DNA of 64,000 bases from the NCBI RefSeq assembly GCF_004799325.1, contig NZ_SSMD01000009.1, positions 62,001 through 126,000 on the forward strand, given 5' to 3'. This document shows positions 17,848 to 26,542 of the stretch, one piece after another. The position numbers and the translations under genes were made by a program. The DNA is from Thalassobius vesicularis (GTDB lineage Bacteria > Pseudomonadota > Alphaproteobacteria > Rhodobacterales > Rhodobacteraceae). The notes beneath the pieces are model-generated. The model was not told where the DNA came from and ran no database searches. It saw only the letters and a list, made by a program, of their open reading frames with translations. How positions within the stretch are numbered: the stretch's first letter is position 1; each line of letters begins with the position of its first letter.

Positions 17848-18366
17848 TCAGGCAAGCGATTTGTACATGTAGGTGGTGGCGTCCAGCGTGCGGTGATCGG
17901 GCGACAGGCAGTAGCCCGGAATCACCCCGGCGGTCTGGAATCCGAGCGCGGTGTAGAGCGGCTCGGCCACGTCACCGGTGCGGGTGTCTAGGGTCAGCAG
18001 CGTCTTGCCGTGGGCGCGGGCATGGGTTTCCAGCGTCTGCATCAGTGCGCGGGCGATGCCCTGGCGTCGGGCGTCGGGGTGGACTAGCACCTTTGAGACC
18101 TCGGCCCGGTGGGGCTGGTTGGCGGGTGTGGCCATCACCAGCTGCGCGGTGCCGACGGGGCGGTTGTCTTGCGTGGCGACGAAAAGCGCGCGTTCACCCG
18201 CCTTGATGGGCTGTTTCAAGTTGTCCCAGAAGGCGCGGGCCTCGGTCATGGGGTGGGGCAGGACGAAGCCGACGCTGGCCCCGGCATGGACGCAGGCATG
18301 CAGGATCTCGGCCAGTGCGTCGCGGTGGGCGGTCAGGTCGTCGGCGGTCCATCGGGTGATCTGCAT
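17848..18366 (-). CDS. GNAT family N-acetyltransferase
   Basis: A 172-residue cytoplasmic acetyltransferase. The acetyl-CoA loop is visible as VHPDARRQGIARALM and is followed by the family strands (LLTLDTRTGDVAEPLYTALGF). I chose the MQITRW start because the longer frame upstream overlaps the regulator gene and is not family-like. It lies 8 bp downstream of the XRE-cupin regulator gene on the same strand and is very likely co-transcribed. The substrate (small amine or amino acid) is unknown. Confidence 0.88.
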   Translation of the reverse strand: MQITRWTADDLTAHRDALAEILHACVHAGASVGFVLPHPMTEARAFWDNLKQPIKAGERALFVATQDNRPVGTAQLVMATPANQPHRAEVSKVLVHPDARRQGIARALMQTLETHARAHGKTLLTLDTRTGDVAEPLYTALGFQTAGVIPGYCLSPDHRTLDATTYMYKSLA

Positions 18367-18374
18367 GGCGGGCC

Positions 18375-18917
18375 TCAGGTCAGGAACAGAAGGTAGGTGG
18401 CGCCCCCGGCGCTGTGGAATTCCGTGGCGCCCCAAAGCTGGTAGCGCAGGCAATCGCCGGGGTGGAGGGCGTGGGCGTTGCCCTCGACCGTGACGGTCAG
18501 ATCGCCAGAGCCGAGCAGCAAGTGGTGTTCGAGGCCGGGCCGCGGGGGGCGGTCGTAACTGCGGGTGGTGTCGGCGGGCAGGGTGCAAAGCAGCCATTCA
18601 CCGCGCAAAGGCGGGGCGGCGGGGGAAATGACGGTGCGGGTAAAGCCTGTGTCGGGGTCGGTCCAGCTGGCACGCTGATCAAGGGGGATCACGGGGCGGA
18701 AATCGGATTCCACCATCGCCAGCAGTTGCGACATCGACAGGCCGAAGGCGGCGCAAAGCTGGCCAAGGGCGGCGGCGGTGGGGCTGACCTCGGCGTTCTC
18801 AATGCGTGAGAGGGTGGCGCGGCTGAGGCCGGAGCGGTCGGCCAGATCGGCCAGCGTCCAGCCCTGCGCGGCACGGAGCGCGGCCAGATGGGCCGCAAGG
18901 CGGGTGTCGTCCAGCAT
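18375..18917 (-). CDS. XRE-family regulator with cupin sensor domain
   Basis: A 180-residue regulator. The N-terminal HTH (about residues 8-62, LADLADRSGLSRATLSRIENAEVSPT split by turns) is the lambda-repressor-like XRE type. The C-terminal part (about 105-178) is a single cupin with the pattern GLEHHLLLGSGDLTVTVEG, a small-molecule or metal sensor in this architecture. It heads a two-gene unit with the acetyltransferase, suggesting that the ligand is the acetylated compound or a relative. No operator was identified with confidence. Confidence 0.88.
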   Translation of the reverse strand: MLDDTRLAAHLAALRAAQGWTLADLADRSGLSRATLSRIENAEVSPTAAALGQLCAAFGLSMSQLLAMVESDFRPVIPLDQRASWTDPDTGFTRTVISPAAPPLRGEWLLCTLPADTTRSYDRPPRPGLEHHLLLGSGDLTVTVEGNAHALHPGDCLRYQLWGATEFHSAGGATYLLFLT

Positions 18918-18971
18918 GGTGATTCCCGTATGTGAAACTTGGTTCCAGATTTGGGAATTGCTGTTAGCCCG

Positions 18972-19682
18972 TCAAGTGGGATCGTCTTCGATGCGCGCAA
19001 TCAGATCGGGCAGCGCGCCCAGATCGGGCAGGGTGATGAAACGCGGGGCATCGGCGGGGGGATCGGCGCGCTCGATCGCCCACTCCAGCCCGTGGGGGAC
19101 GTGGACGCCCCAGCCGCCGGCCTGCACCATCGGCACCACGTCGGACTTCATCGAATTGCCGATCATCATGCCGCGCGGGGCCCCGTCGCCGTGGCGGGCA
19201 AAGATGTCCTCGTACGTGGTGCGGGTCTTGTGCGAGACGATTTCGACGCCGTGGAACAGCTCGCCCAGCCCGGATTGGGCCAGTTTGCGTTCCTGGTCGA
19301 TCAGGTCGCCCTTGGTGATCAGCAAGACGCGGTGGGTGGAGGCGGCGGCCGAAACGGCCTCGGCGGCGTGGGGCAGCAGTTCGATTGGGTGGCGCAACAT
19401 GTCTTGCCCAGCGTCGATCAGCGCGCGGATCACCGAGGGGGGCACGCGGTCCTCGGTCACGTCCAGCGCGGTTTCGATCATCGACAGCACGAAACCTTTG
19501 ATGCCAAAGCCATAGTGCCGGATGTTTCGGGTCTCGGCGGCCAGCAGACGCTCCATCAGGTGGTCGGGCTCGGTGTAGTCGCGCAACAGGTCGGCGAATC
19601 GGTCCTGGGTGAGGCGAAAGAACCGCTCGTTGTGCCAGAGCGTGTCGTCGGCATCGAAACCGATGGTGCTGAGTTTAGGCAT
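18972..19682 (-). CDS. HAD-superfamily hydrolase (phosphatase-like)
   Basis: A 236-residue cytoplasmic protein. HAD motif I is GFDADDTLWHN with both aspartates, motif II is the Thr in LLITKGD, and the distal motif is MMIGNSMKSDV, a GNS variant with the acidic residue. Length and cap fit class I phosphoglycolate-phosphatase-like members. It is divergent from clpS. The substrate is not evident. Confidence 0.88.
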   Translation of the reverse strand: MPKLSTIGFDADDTLWHNERFFRLTQDRFADLLRDYTEPDHLMERLLAAETRNIRHYGFGIKGFVLSMIETALDVTEDRVPPSVIRALIDAGQDMLRHPIELLPHAAEAVSAAASTHRVLLITKGDLIDQERKLAQSGLGELFHGVEIVSHKTRTTYEDIFARHGDGAPRGMMIGNSMKSDVVPMVQAGGWGVHVPHGLEWAIERADPPADAPRFITLPDLGALPDLIARIEDDPT

Positions 19683-19782
19683 TCTTGGCCCTTTCCGCCG
19701 GGTTCGCCCTCTTTCCTAATCGGGCACAGAGGTTATATAGACCGTTCAAGCGGCTTTGGGTCAAACCATGCAAGGCGAGGGA

Positions 19783-20121
19783 ATGACGGAATTCGTGTGG
19801 CGAATGTCGAACGAGGATGACGAGGGCGGGTCTCCGTCGCTTGCCCTGAAGACGCGCCCGAAAACCAAGCGCCCGCCGATGTACAAGGTGCTGCTGTTGA
19901 ATGACGATTACACGCCGATGGAATTCGTCGTGCATGTGCTGGAACGGTTTTTCCACATGTCGCACGCGCAGGCGTTTGAAATCATGCTGACCGTGCACAA
20001 GAAGGGGCTGGCGGTCGTCGGCGTGTTCAGCCACGAGATCGCCGAGACGAAGGTGACTCAGGTGATGGATTTCGCCCGCCGCCATCAGCACCCCCTGCAA
20101 TGCACCATGGAGAAGGAGTGA
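19783..20121 (+). CDS. clpS: ATP-dependent Clp protease adaptor ClpS
   Basis: An adaptor that hands N-degron substrates to ClpAP in the cytoplasm. The core motif [22 protein letters not shown] and the later [11 protein letters not shown] segment are diagnostic. The start is uncertain. ATG at 19783 (112 residues) has GCGAGGG upstream and is used here; ATG at 19768 or 19804 and TTG at 19756 are in the same frame. clpA lies 33 kb away in this window, not adjacent as in enterics. Confidence 0.92.
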   Translation: MTEFVWRMSNEDDEGGSPSLALKTRPKTKRPPMYKVLLLNDDYTPMEFVVHVLERFFHMSHAQAFEIMLTVHKKGLAVVGVFSHEIAETKVTQVMDFARRHQHPLQCTMEKE

Positions 20122-20142
20122 CCCTGAGGGTCGCCGCAGCCG

Positions 20143-21117
20143 ATGAGTGATAGCCGAATCGCACAGGCCCTTGAGGCCGGGTTGAGCCTGCCTGCCGAAG
20201 GGCGCATTGCCGTGTTCGGGCCGCGCGCCGGGATGGATCTGTCGGCGCTGCCGCAGGACCGGGCGGTGATGATCACCGGGAACAAGCCGGATAGCGACGC
20301 GTTTGCCGCACGGGGATACGCGGTGGCGGTGCAGGCCGAGGGCGCGTTTGCCGCAGCACTGGTGGTGCTGCCGCGCGCCAAGGCGCAGGCCCGCGCGATG
20401 CTGGCCGAGGCCGCGCGCACCGGGCTGGTCATCGTGGACGGGCAAAAGACCGACGGGGTGGAGTCGATCCTGAAGGACCTGCGCAAGCGCGAGGATGTGC
20501 TGGGCGTCATCTCGAAATCGCATGGAAAGCTGTTCTGGTTCGTGCCGGTCGGTGATTACGCCGAGTGGGTCGGCCGACCCGCAACGGTGGACGGTTTCGT
20601 GACGCGGCCCGGCGTGTTCTCGGCGGACGGGGTGGATGCGGCCTCGCGCCTTTTGGCGGATGCGCTGCCAAAGCTGACCGGCAAGATCGCCGATCTGGGC
20701 GCGGGCTGGGGCTATCTGTCGGCGCGGATGCTGGCGGATCATCCGGGTATCAAGGCGCTGCACCTGGTCGAGGCCGATCACGACGCGCTGACCTGCGCAC
20801 GGGAAAACGTCTCGGATGCGCGGGCGCAATTCCATTGGTCGGATGCCACGACCTGGCGGCCCGCAACGAAACTGGACGTGGTGGTGATGAACCCGCCCTT
20901 CCACACCGGCCGCGCGGCAGAGCCTGACCTGGGTCGCGCCTTTATCGCGACGGCTGCGGCCAGCCTGGCCCCCAGTGGGCAGCTGTACATGGTGGCCAAC
21001 CGCCATCTGCCCTATGAGGCGGCGCTGGCCGCCTGTTTCGCCCAGATCGAGGAGATCGGCGGCGACAATCGGTTCAAAATCCTGCACGCGGCCCGGCCCT
21101 CTCGCCAGATGCGCTGA
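20143..21117 (+). CDS. rsmC: Class I SAM methyltransferase, RsmC-like (16S rRNA G1207 family)
   Basis: A 324-residue protein with the two-domain RsmC layout: a degenerate N-terminal methyltransferase-like half (about 1-150) and a catalytic C-terminal half. Visible are the SAM motif IADLGAGWGYLS, the acidic loop LVEADHDAL and the catalytic NPPFHTG, which is typical of guanine-N2 methyltransferases of the RsmC/RlmG group. It begins 21 bp after clpS on the same strand. The exact rRNA target is inferred from the family. Confidence 0.85.
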   Translation: MSDSRIAQALEAGLSLPAEGRIAVFGPRAGMDLSALPQDRAVMITGNKPDSDAFAARGYAVAVQAEGAFAAALVVLPRAKAQARAMLAEAARTGLVIVDGQKTDGVESILKDLRKREDVLGVISKSHGKLFWFVPVGDYAEWVGRPATVDGFVTRPGVFSADGVDAASRLLADALPKLTGKIADLGAGWGYLSARMLADHPGIKALHLVEADHDALTCARENVSDARAQFHWSDATTWRPATKLDVVVMNPPFHTGRAAEPDLGRAFIATAAASLAPSGQLYMVANRHLPYEAALAACFAQIEEIGGDNRFKILHAARPSRQMR

Positions 21118-21156
21118 GCGCGGCTAGGCTTTCGCAACAGAATCACGGAGACCCGC

Positions 21157-21957
21157 ATGAGTTTCGCAATCGCCGGCAAGACTGCCATCGTCACGGGTGG
21201 GGCCAACGGGATCGGCCTGGCCATCGGTCGCCATTTCGTCGACAAGGGCGCGAATGTCGTGTTCGTGGACCGCGACGAGGACGGGCTGGTCAAGGAATTC
21301 GGCGAGAATGACGAGGCCAACCCCTATCGCTATTTCGCGGGCGACCTGCGGGAAAAGCTGACGCAAGCCAACCTGCTGTCGGCCACGATCGACGCGTTCG
21401 ACAAGGTGGATATCCTGGTCAACGCCTCGCGCCAGATGATCGCGGTGGACCCGCTGAACGCCGATGACGACGCGGTGGAAACGCTGCTGCAACAGAACCT
21501 GCTGAACGCCCTGCGGCTAAGCCAGATGGTGGCCAAACGCATGATCAAGCAGGCCAACGGCCAGACCGAGGGCAGCGCGGGCACCATCGTCAACCTGTCC
21601 TGCATCGCCGCACGGCGGACCAATCCCGACCTGCTGGCCTACTCGGTCAGCACGGCGGCGCTGGACCAGATGACGCGCTCTCTGGCCGTGGCGCTGGCAC
21701 CGCATCGCATCCGGGTGAACGGGTTGGCCTTTGGTTCGGTCATGTCGAACCGGCTGAAGGATGTGCTGAAGGACCACGCCGAATACCGCTCGGATATCGA
21801 GGCGCACACGCCGATGCACCGCATCGCCAGCCCGACCGAACTGGCCCATACCGCGCAATACCTGGCCTCGGACGCGTCGTGCTTCATGACGGGGCAGGTG
21901 CTGACGCTGGACGGTGGCCGCACGCTGATCGACCCGGTGGCCGCCCCCGCCCACTAA
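21157..21957 (+). CDS. Short-chain dehydrogenase/reductase-like protein with altered catalytic tetrad
   Basis: A 266-residue Rossmann-fold protein with the NAD(P) motif TGGANGIGLAIG and the C-terminal LTLDGGRTL typical of classical SDRs. Two key sites deviate. The usual NNAG is VNASR, and the catalytic YxxxK reads YSVST, so Tyr is kept but Lys is Thr. Either the enzyme uses an unusual mechanism or it is a binding/regulatory protein. It lies between rsmC and hemF on the same strand, 39 bp after rsmC. The substrate is unknown. Confidence 0.82.
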   Translation: MSFAIAGKTAIVTGGANGIGLAIGRHFVDKGANVVFVDRDEDGLVKEFGENDEANPYRYFAGDLREKLTQANLLSATIDAFDKVDILVNASRQMIAVDPLNADDDAVETLLQQNLLNALRLSQMVAKRMIKQANGQTEGSAGTIVNLSCIAARRTNPDLLAYSVSTAALDQMTRSLAVALAPHRIRVNGLAFGSVMSNRLKDVLKDHAEYRSDIEAHTPMHRIASPTELAHTAQYLASDASCFMTGQVLTLDGGRTLIDPVAAPAH

Positions 21958-22028
21958 GCCTGCGCATTGATGTCGCAGGTGCGCTCGCACCCCGGGCTGC
22001 TAGGGCTGGGCCGCAAGAGGAGGACCCC

Positions 22029-22922
22029 ATGACCGACCAGATGACCGACGAAAAAGCCCGCGCCAGCGCGTGGTTCCGAGAGTTGCGCGACCAGATCGTC
22101 GCCGCCTTCGAGGCGCTAGAGGACAGCCAGACGACGGGCCCGACCGCCCACCTGCCCGCGGGCCGGTTCGAGGTGAGCGAGACCAAGCGCGCCTCGGCCG
22201 ATGGCTCGGACGCGGGTGGCGGGCTGATGAGCGTGATGCGCGGCGGGCGCGTGTTCGAAAAGGTCGGCGTGAATATTTCCACCGTCTACGGAGAGCTGGG
22301 CGAACGCGCCCAGGCCGCGATGGCCGCGCGCAAGGGCATCCCGGGCATGAAAAGCGACCCGCGCTTCTGGGCGTCGGGGATTTCGCTGGTTGCCCACATG
22401 CAGAACCCGCACAGCCCGGCAGTGCACATGAACACGCGGATGTTCTGGACGCCCCACGCCTGGTGGTTCGGCGGCGGATCGGACCTGAACCCCTGCATCG
22501 AATACGACGAGGACACCGCGCATTTCCACGCCGTGCAGAAAACGCATTGCGACCGCCACGACGCGGGCTTCTACCCGCGCTTCAAGGCCTGGGCGGACGA
22601 GTATTTCTACGTCCCCCACCGCGGCCGCGCGCGCGGTGTGGGCGGGATCTTCCTGGACGATCACAACTCGGGCAACTGGGAGGCAGACTTCGCCTTCATC
22701 CAGGACGTCGGCCGCGCCTTCCTGCCCGCTTTCGTCCCGGTCACCGAAAAACGCCGCAACACGCCCTGGGATGAAGCCGACAAGGATACCCAACTGGTGC
22801 ATCGCGGCCTCTATGCCGAATACAACCTGGTCTATGACCGCGGCACCAAGTTCGGTCTGGAAACCGGCCACGACGCCAATGCCGTGCTGATGAGTCTGCC
22901 GCCTCTGGCCAAGTGGATCTGA
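22029..22922 (+). CDS. hemF: Oxygen-dependent coproporphyrinogen III oxidase HemF
   Basis: A 297-residue enzyme converting coproporphyrinogen III to protoporphyrinogen IX with O2. Conserved blocks include NISTVYGEL, HMNTRMFWT, WWFGGGSDLNPC, YDEDTAHFH and HRGRARGVGGIFLDD. The ATG follows AGGAGGACC closely; the frame runs 50 codons further upstream without family similarity. Its complement for low oxygen, hemN, is at 3.8 kb. The gene ends just before a strong inverted repeat shared with convergent hemE. Confidence 0.96.
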   Translation: MTDQMTDEKARASAWFRELRDQIVAAFEALEDSQTTGPTAHLPAGRFEVSETKRASADGSDAGGGLMSVMRGGRVFEKVGVNISTVYGELGERAQAAMAARKGIPGMKSDPRFWASGISLVAHMQNPHSPAVHMNTRMFWTPHAWWFGGGSDLNPCIEYDEDTAHFHAVQKTHCDRHDAGFYPRFKAWADEYFYVPHRGRARGVGGIFLDDHNSGNWEADFAFIQDVGRAFLPAFVPVTEKRRNTPWDEADKDTQLVHRGLYAEYNLVYDRGTKFGLETGHDANAVLMSLPPLAKWI

Positions 22923-22958
22923 CCCTCGGGCCGCGCGCCTGGATATGTTGTTGCAATT

Positions 22959-23012
22959 GAGTATTTGGATCAGAAAGAAGCCGATATTGTTTCTTTCTGA
23001 TCCGAAATACTC
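22959..23012. repeat. Inverted-repeat element (copy B of the TTCTTTCTGAT family) between hemF and hemE
   Basis: The left arm 22959-22979 and right arm 22991-23012 are reverse complements except for one extra G, with an 11-nt loop. Each arm carries the TTCTTTCTGATC core found in copies C and D and, with a divergent last base, in A. A 21-bp stem between convergent genes suggests a bidirectional terminator. Confidence 0.85.
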
Positions 23013-23019
23013 CGGGGGT

Positions 23020-23037
23020 TTGGGGGCTGGCCCCCAA
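23020..23037 (-). terminator. G/C hairpin downstream of hemE
   Basis: TTGGGGGC (23020-23027) and GCCCCCAA (23030-23037) form a tight perfect hairpin directly beyond the hemE stop. There is no T-run, so it may serve mainly to stabilise the 3' end. Confidence 0.5.
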
Positions 23038-23044
23038 TCCGTCC

Positions 23045-24082
23045 TCAGGCGCTCGCGCGCACCGTGTCGATCATCAGCTTCACGTTTTCAGGGTCTGCAT
23101 CCGGGGTGATGCCGTGGCCCAGGTTGAAGATGTGCGGGCCGTTCGACAGTGCTTTGACGATGCGGCGGGTCTCATCCACCAAGGCCTGGCCGCCGGTCAC
23201 CATGTGGTGCGAGGCGAGGTTGCCCTGCACGCAGCCGTCGATTTGCACGTTTTCCGCGACCCATTCGGCCGTCACCGAGTTGTCCACGGCCACGCAATCG
23301 GCGCCGGTGGCTTTGGCGAATCCAACGTAGCGCTCGCCTGCTTCGCGCGGGAAGGCGATGACGGGGATGCCAGGGTGGCGCTCTTTCAGGGCGGCGATGA
23401 TCTTTTTTGCCGGTTCCAGTGCGAAATCGTCGAAGTCCTGACCCTTGAGCGATCCGGCCCAGCTGTCGAAGAGTTTGACCACTTCGGCGCCGGCCTCGAT
23501 CTGTTTGGAGAGGTATTCGACGGTGGCGTCGGTCAGCAGGTCAATGATGCCCTGGAAGGTGGCGCGGTCGGCGGCCTTCAGCGCGTGGGCGGGGCCCTGG
23601 TCCTTGGTGCCGCGGCCGGCGATCATGTAGGTGGCCACGGTCCACGGAGCACCGGCAAAGCCGATCAGCGTGGTTTCCAGCGGCAGTTCGCGCGACAGGA
23701 TTCGAACGGTTTCGTAGACCGGGTTCAACACCTCGTGGATGGCGTCCTTGTCTTTCAGCGCGGCCAGTTCGGCGGGCGTGGTCGTCGTGGACATCCGCGG
23801 GCCTTCGCCGGTTTCGAACCACAGGTCCACCCCCAGCGCCTGCGGCAGCAGCAGGATGTCGGCGAACAGAATCGCCGCGTCAAAGCCGTAGCGGCGGATC
23901 GGTTGCAGGGTCACCTCGGCGGCCAGTTCGCTGTTGTAGCACAGCGACAGGAAATCACCGGCCTGCGCGCGGGTGGCGCGGTATTCGGGCAGGTAGCGGC
24001 CCGCCTGACGCATCATCCAGATCGGAGGAGTGGGCAGGGTTTCGCCAGCCAGGGCACGCAGGATCTTTTTCTGTTCGGTCAT
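23045..24082 (-). CDS. hemE: Uroporphyrinogen decarboxylase HemE
   Basis: A 345-residue cytoplasmic enzyme converting uroporphyrinogen III to coproporphyrinogen III. The N-terminal [16 protein letters not shown] motif and the later [13 protein letters not shown] block are diagnostic. The start MTEQKK has AAAGGAA upstream; the 18 further in-frame codons reach into the hemC promoter region. It is divergent from hemC, the enzyme two steps earlier, with a dyad between them that could coordinate the pair. Confidence 0.96.
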   Translation of the reverse strand: MTEQKKILRALAGETLPTPPIWMMRQAGRYLPEYRATRAQAGDFLSLCYNSELAAEVTLQPIRRYGFDAAILFADILLLPQALGVDLWFETGEGPRMSTTTTPAELAALKDKDAIHEVLNPVYETVRILSRELPLETTLIGFAGAPWTVATYMIAGRGTKDQGPAHALKAADRATFQGIIDLLTDATVEYLSKQIEAGAEVVKLFDSWAGSLKGQDFDDFALEPAKKIIAALKERHPGIPVIAFPREAGERYVGFAKATGADCVAVDNSVTAEWVAENVQIDGCVQGNLASHHMVTGGQALVDETRRIVKALSNGPHIFNLGHGITPDADPENVKLMIDTVRASA

Positions 24083-24132
24083 CGCGGATTTCCTTTCATT
24101 CCCGTGGTTCGTCCCCCTATGGCGACAAGATG

Positions 24133-24149
24133 TCAAGCATCGGGTGCTT
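24133..24149. promoter_or_regulatory. Dyad in the hemE-hemC divergent region
   Basis: CAAGCA (24133-24138) and TGCTTG (24144-24149) are perfect inverted half-sites with a 5-bp spacer, 51 bp from hemE and 35 bp from hemC. A TTGTCA (24148-24153) next to it could be a -35 element for hemC. The binding protein is not known. Confidence 0.4.
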
Positions 24150-24183
24150 GTCAGGACAACACGCCGCGACTACAGCTTGGCGC

Positions 24184-25140
24184 ATGACACTGACCCTTCC
24201 CACCCCCGCTTCGCCGCTGAAGATCGGCACCCGTGGTTCTCCGCTTGCTTTGGCGCAGGCGCATGAGACCCGCGACCGGCTGGCTTCGGCATTCGATCTG
24301 CCGCCTGAGGCGTTCGAGATCGTGGTCATCCACACCACCGGTGACAACCAGCGCCTGATCGACGCCGACCAGCCGTTGAAGACGCTGGGCGGCAAGGGCC
24401 TGTTCACGCGTGAGATCGAGGCTGCCATGCTGGCGGGTGAGATCCATATCGCCGTGCACTCGATGAAGGACATGCCGGTGCTGCAGCCCGAGGGGCTGGT
24501 GCTGGATTGCTTCCTGCCGCGCGAGGACGTGCGCGATGCGTTCGTGTCGCTGAAGGTCGACAGCTTGGGCGATCTGGCCGAGGGCGCGCTGATTGGCAGC
24601 TCGTCGCTGCGGCGGCGCTCGCAGTTGCTGAACCGATTCCCGCATCTGAAGGTGGTGGAGTTCCGCGGCAACGTGCAGACGCGGATGCGCAAGCTGCACG
24701 AGGGGATTGCGGATGCGACCTTCCTCGCGATGGCGGGGCTGAACCGGTTGGGGCTGGCGGACGTGGTGCGCTCGGCGATTTCGCCGGACGAGATGCTGCC
24801 GGCGGTGGCGCAGGGCGCCATCGGGATCGAGCGGCGGATGGACGACACCAACACGGCGGGCCTGCTGGAGGCCATCCATGACGGTGTGACCGGGCAGCGT
24901 CTGGCGGCGGAACGGTCGTTCCTGGCGGCGCTGGACGGGTCGTGCGAGACCCCGATCGCGGGTCTGGCCGAGCTGGACGGCGGCACGCTGCGCCTGCGCG
25001 GCGAGGTGCTGCGCCCGGACGGGTCCGAGGTGATCGCCGACGACCGGACCTGCGCCATCGAGGACGGTGCCAAGCTGGGCCACGACATGGCCAAGGATAT
25101 GCTGGCAAAGGCCGGGCCGAACTTCTTCAGCTGGCGCTGA
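24184..25140 (+). CDS. hemC: Hydroxymethylbilane synthase (porphobilinogen deaminase) HemC
   Basis: A 318-residue enzyme polymerising four porphobilinogens into hydroxymethylbilane. Visible are IGTRGSPLALAQA, HSMKDMP, SSSLRRRSQL, the FRGNVQTRMRK region and the dipyrromethane-cofactor cysteine C254 in GSCETP. I chose the MTLTLP start; the upstream extension would run into the divergent promoter. It is followed by a bidirectional terminator. Confidence 0.96.
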   Translation: MTLTLPTPASPLKIGTRGSPLALAQAHETRDRLASAFDLPPEAFEIVVIHTTGDNQRLIDADQPLKTLGGKGLFTREIEAAMLAGEIHIAVHSMKDMPVLQPEGLVLDCFLPREDVRDAFVSLKVDSLGDLAEGALIGSSSLRRRSQLLNRFPHLKVVEFRGNVQTRMRKLHEGIADATFLAMAGLNRLGLADVVRSAISPDEMLPAVAQGAIGIERRMDDTNTAGLLEAIHDGVTGQRLAAERSFLAALDGSCETPIAGLAELDGGTLRLRGEVLRPDGSEVIADDRTCAIEDGAKLGHDMAKDMLAKAGPNFFSWR

Positions 25141-25156
25141 GGCACAGAGACATACG

Positions 25157-25192
25157 AAAAAGCGCCCGGGGCAGATGCCGCCGGGCGTTTTG
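25157..25192. terminator. Bidirectional Rho-independent terminator between hemC and the flavin monooxygenase gene
   Basis: CGCCCGG (25163-25169) pairs with CCGGGCG (25181-25187), with AAAAA before and TTTT after, so it can act on both convergent transcripts. Confidence 0.8.
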
Positions 25193-25196
25193 CGTT

Positions 25197-26483
25197 TCAG
25201 AGGGTGACCTTGGCGCCCTCGGGGATGGTGCGGGGGCTGGTGTTCAGCTTCTCGATGGCAAAGCCGGCGGCGGCTTTGTACTTGGCCATGAACTCGGCCC
25301 GTTCGGCGGCGGGGATCACGTCGTCGATATTGTCGAACTCACCGCCGCAGCGTTCGTCCACCATGTTCAGCAGGCCGAAGGGGCCAGCGCCTCGGTTGCG
25401 CAGGATCAGCTCGGACACGGGGCCGCAAAGGGCCTGATCATAGGCGGCCAGCGCCTGCGGGGTCACGCCGTGATCCAGCATGGCCTTGCCCAATGTGCGC
25501 GCGTCGATCACCGCCTGGCTGGCCCCGTTGGAGCCGGTGGGATACATCGCGTGGGCCGCGTCGCCCATCAGCACGACGTTGCCATCGCGCCACGTGGGGA
25601 TCGGGTCGCGGTCGATCATCGGGTTCTCATAGGCCACGTCCGCGCCGCGGATCAGCGCGGGGACGTCCAGCCAGTCATAGGTCCAGCCGTCGAAATGGTG
25701 GGCGAAATCGTCGATCTGGACCTGACGGAACCAGCCGGTGTTTTCGCGGGCCGAGGGGTCGTCATAGGTGACCTCGGCGATCCAGTTGATCAGGGCCATG
25801 CCGGTGTCGGGATCGGGGTGCGAGATCGGGTAGATCACCATGCGGTGCTTGTGCGTGCCCAGCCCAAGGAAGGACGAGCCGGTGCGCGTCGGTTTGGCCA
25901 GCGTGGTGCCGCGCCACATCACGGCGCCGCCCCAGTGAATCGGGGGCTGATCGGGATGCATCTGCGCGCGGATCGCGGAATGGATGCCGTCGGCGCCGAT
26001 CAGGACCGTGCCGGTTTCGCTGCTGGTGCTGCCGTCGCTGTGCCGGATCAGCGCGGTGACGGTGCCGTCGGCGTTCTGTTCGTAGCCCGTGACCTGACAG
26101 CCCAGACGAACAGCATCCACACCCGCACGACCCACGAAGGTGCTGTAGAGCAGCATGTGGAACATGCCCCGGTGCACCGCGTATTGCGGCCAGTTGTAGC
26201 CGGCCAGCGTGCCGCGCGGCTCGGCGTAGATGTCGTTGCCGTTCAGGCCGACCAGCGCCCATTCCTGAGCGGGGACGCCGACCGTGTCGAGCAATCCAGC
26301 GTCAAAGCCCATGTCGAAAAGTTCGCGCACGGCGTTGGGTTGCAGGTTGATGCCGACGCCCAGCGGCTTCAGCTCGGCCACTGATTCGAACACAACACAA
26401 GGCACGCCGATTTCGTGCAGGGTCAGCGCCATCGACAGGCCGCCGATGCCGCCACCGGCAATCATTACTAGGGGTCGCGACAT
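25197..26483 (-). CDS. FAD-dependent monooxygenase (aromatic hydroxylase class)
   Basis: A 428-residue single-component flavoprotein of the PF01494 type. The N-terminal dinucleotide motif is IAGGGIGGLSMAL, and the second FAD motif is GDAAHAMYPTGSNGASQA. The DG-type motif (LIGADGIHSAIR) that helps bind both FAD and NAD(P)H is also present. Such enzymes hydroxylate phenolic or heteroaromatic acids. It resembles the phenazine-acid/salicylate hydroxylase branch, but the substrate cannot be assigned. An FAD oxidase gene lies upstream on the same strand, 59 bp away, so the two may be co-expressed. Confidence 0.87.
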   Translation of the reverse strand: MSRPLVMIAGGGIGGLSMALTLHEIGVPCVVFESVAELKPLGVGINLQPNAVRELFDMGFDAGLLDTVGVPAQEWALVGLNGNDIYAEPRGTLAGYNWPQYAVHRGMFHMLLYSTFVGRAGVDAVRLGCQVTGYEQNADGTVTALIRHSDGSTSSETGTVLIGADGIHSAIRAQMHPDQPPIHWGGAVMWRGTTLAKPTRTGSSFLGLGTHKHRMVIYPISHPDPDTGMALINWIAEVTYDDPSARENTGWFRQVQIDDFAHHFDGWTYDWLDVPALIRGADVAYENPMIDRDPIPTWRDGNVVLMGDAAHAMYPTGSNGASQAVIDARTLGKAMLDHGVTPQALAAYDQALCGPVSELILRNRGAGPFGLLNMVDERCGGEFDNIDDVIPAAERAEFMAKYKAAAGFAIEKLNTSPRTIPEGAKVTL

Positions 26484-26542
26484 CTGTTCCTCCCATCAGT
26501 CGTGCGAGATGGTTATCAGAGGTAACGATTTTCGCCAAGCCC

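Noticed and set aside
19756-19782. Longer N-terminus for ClpS from a TTG start
   Set aside because: TTG is rare and there is no ribosome site before it. Downstream ATGs fit the family length better.
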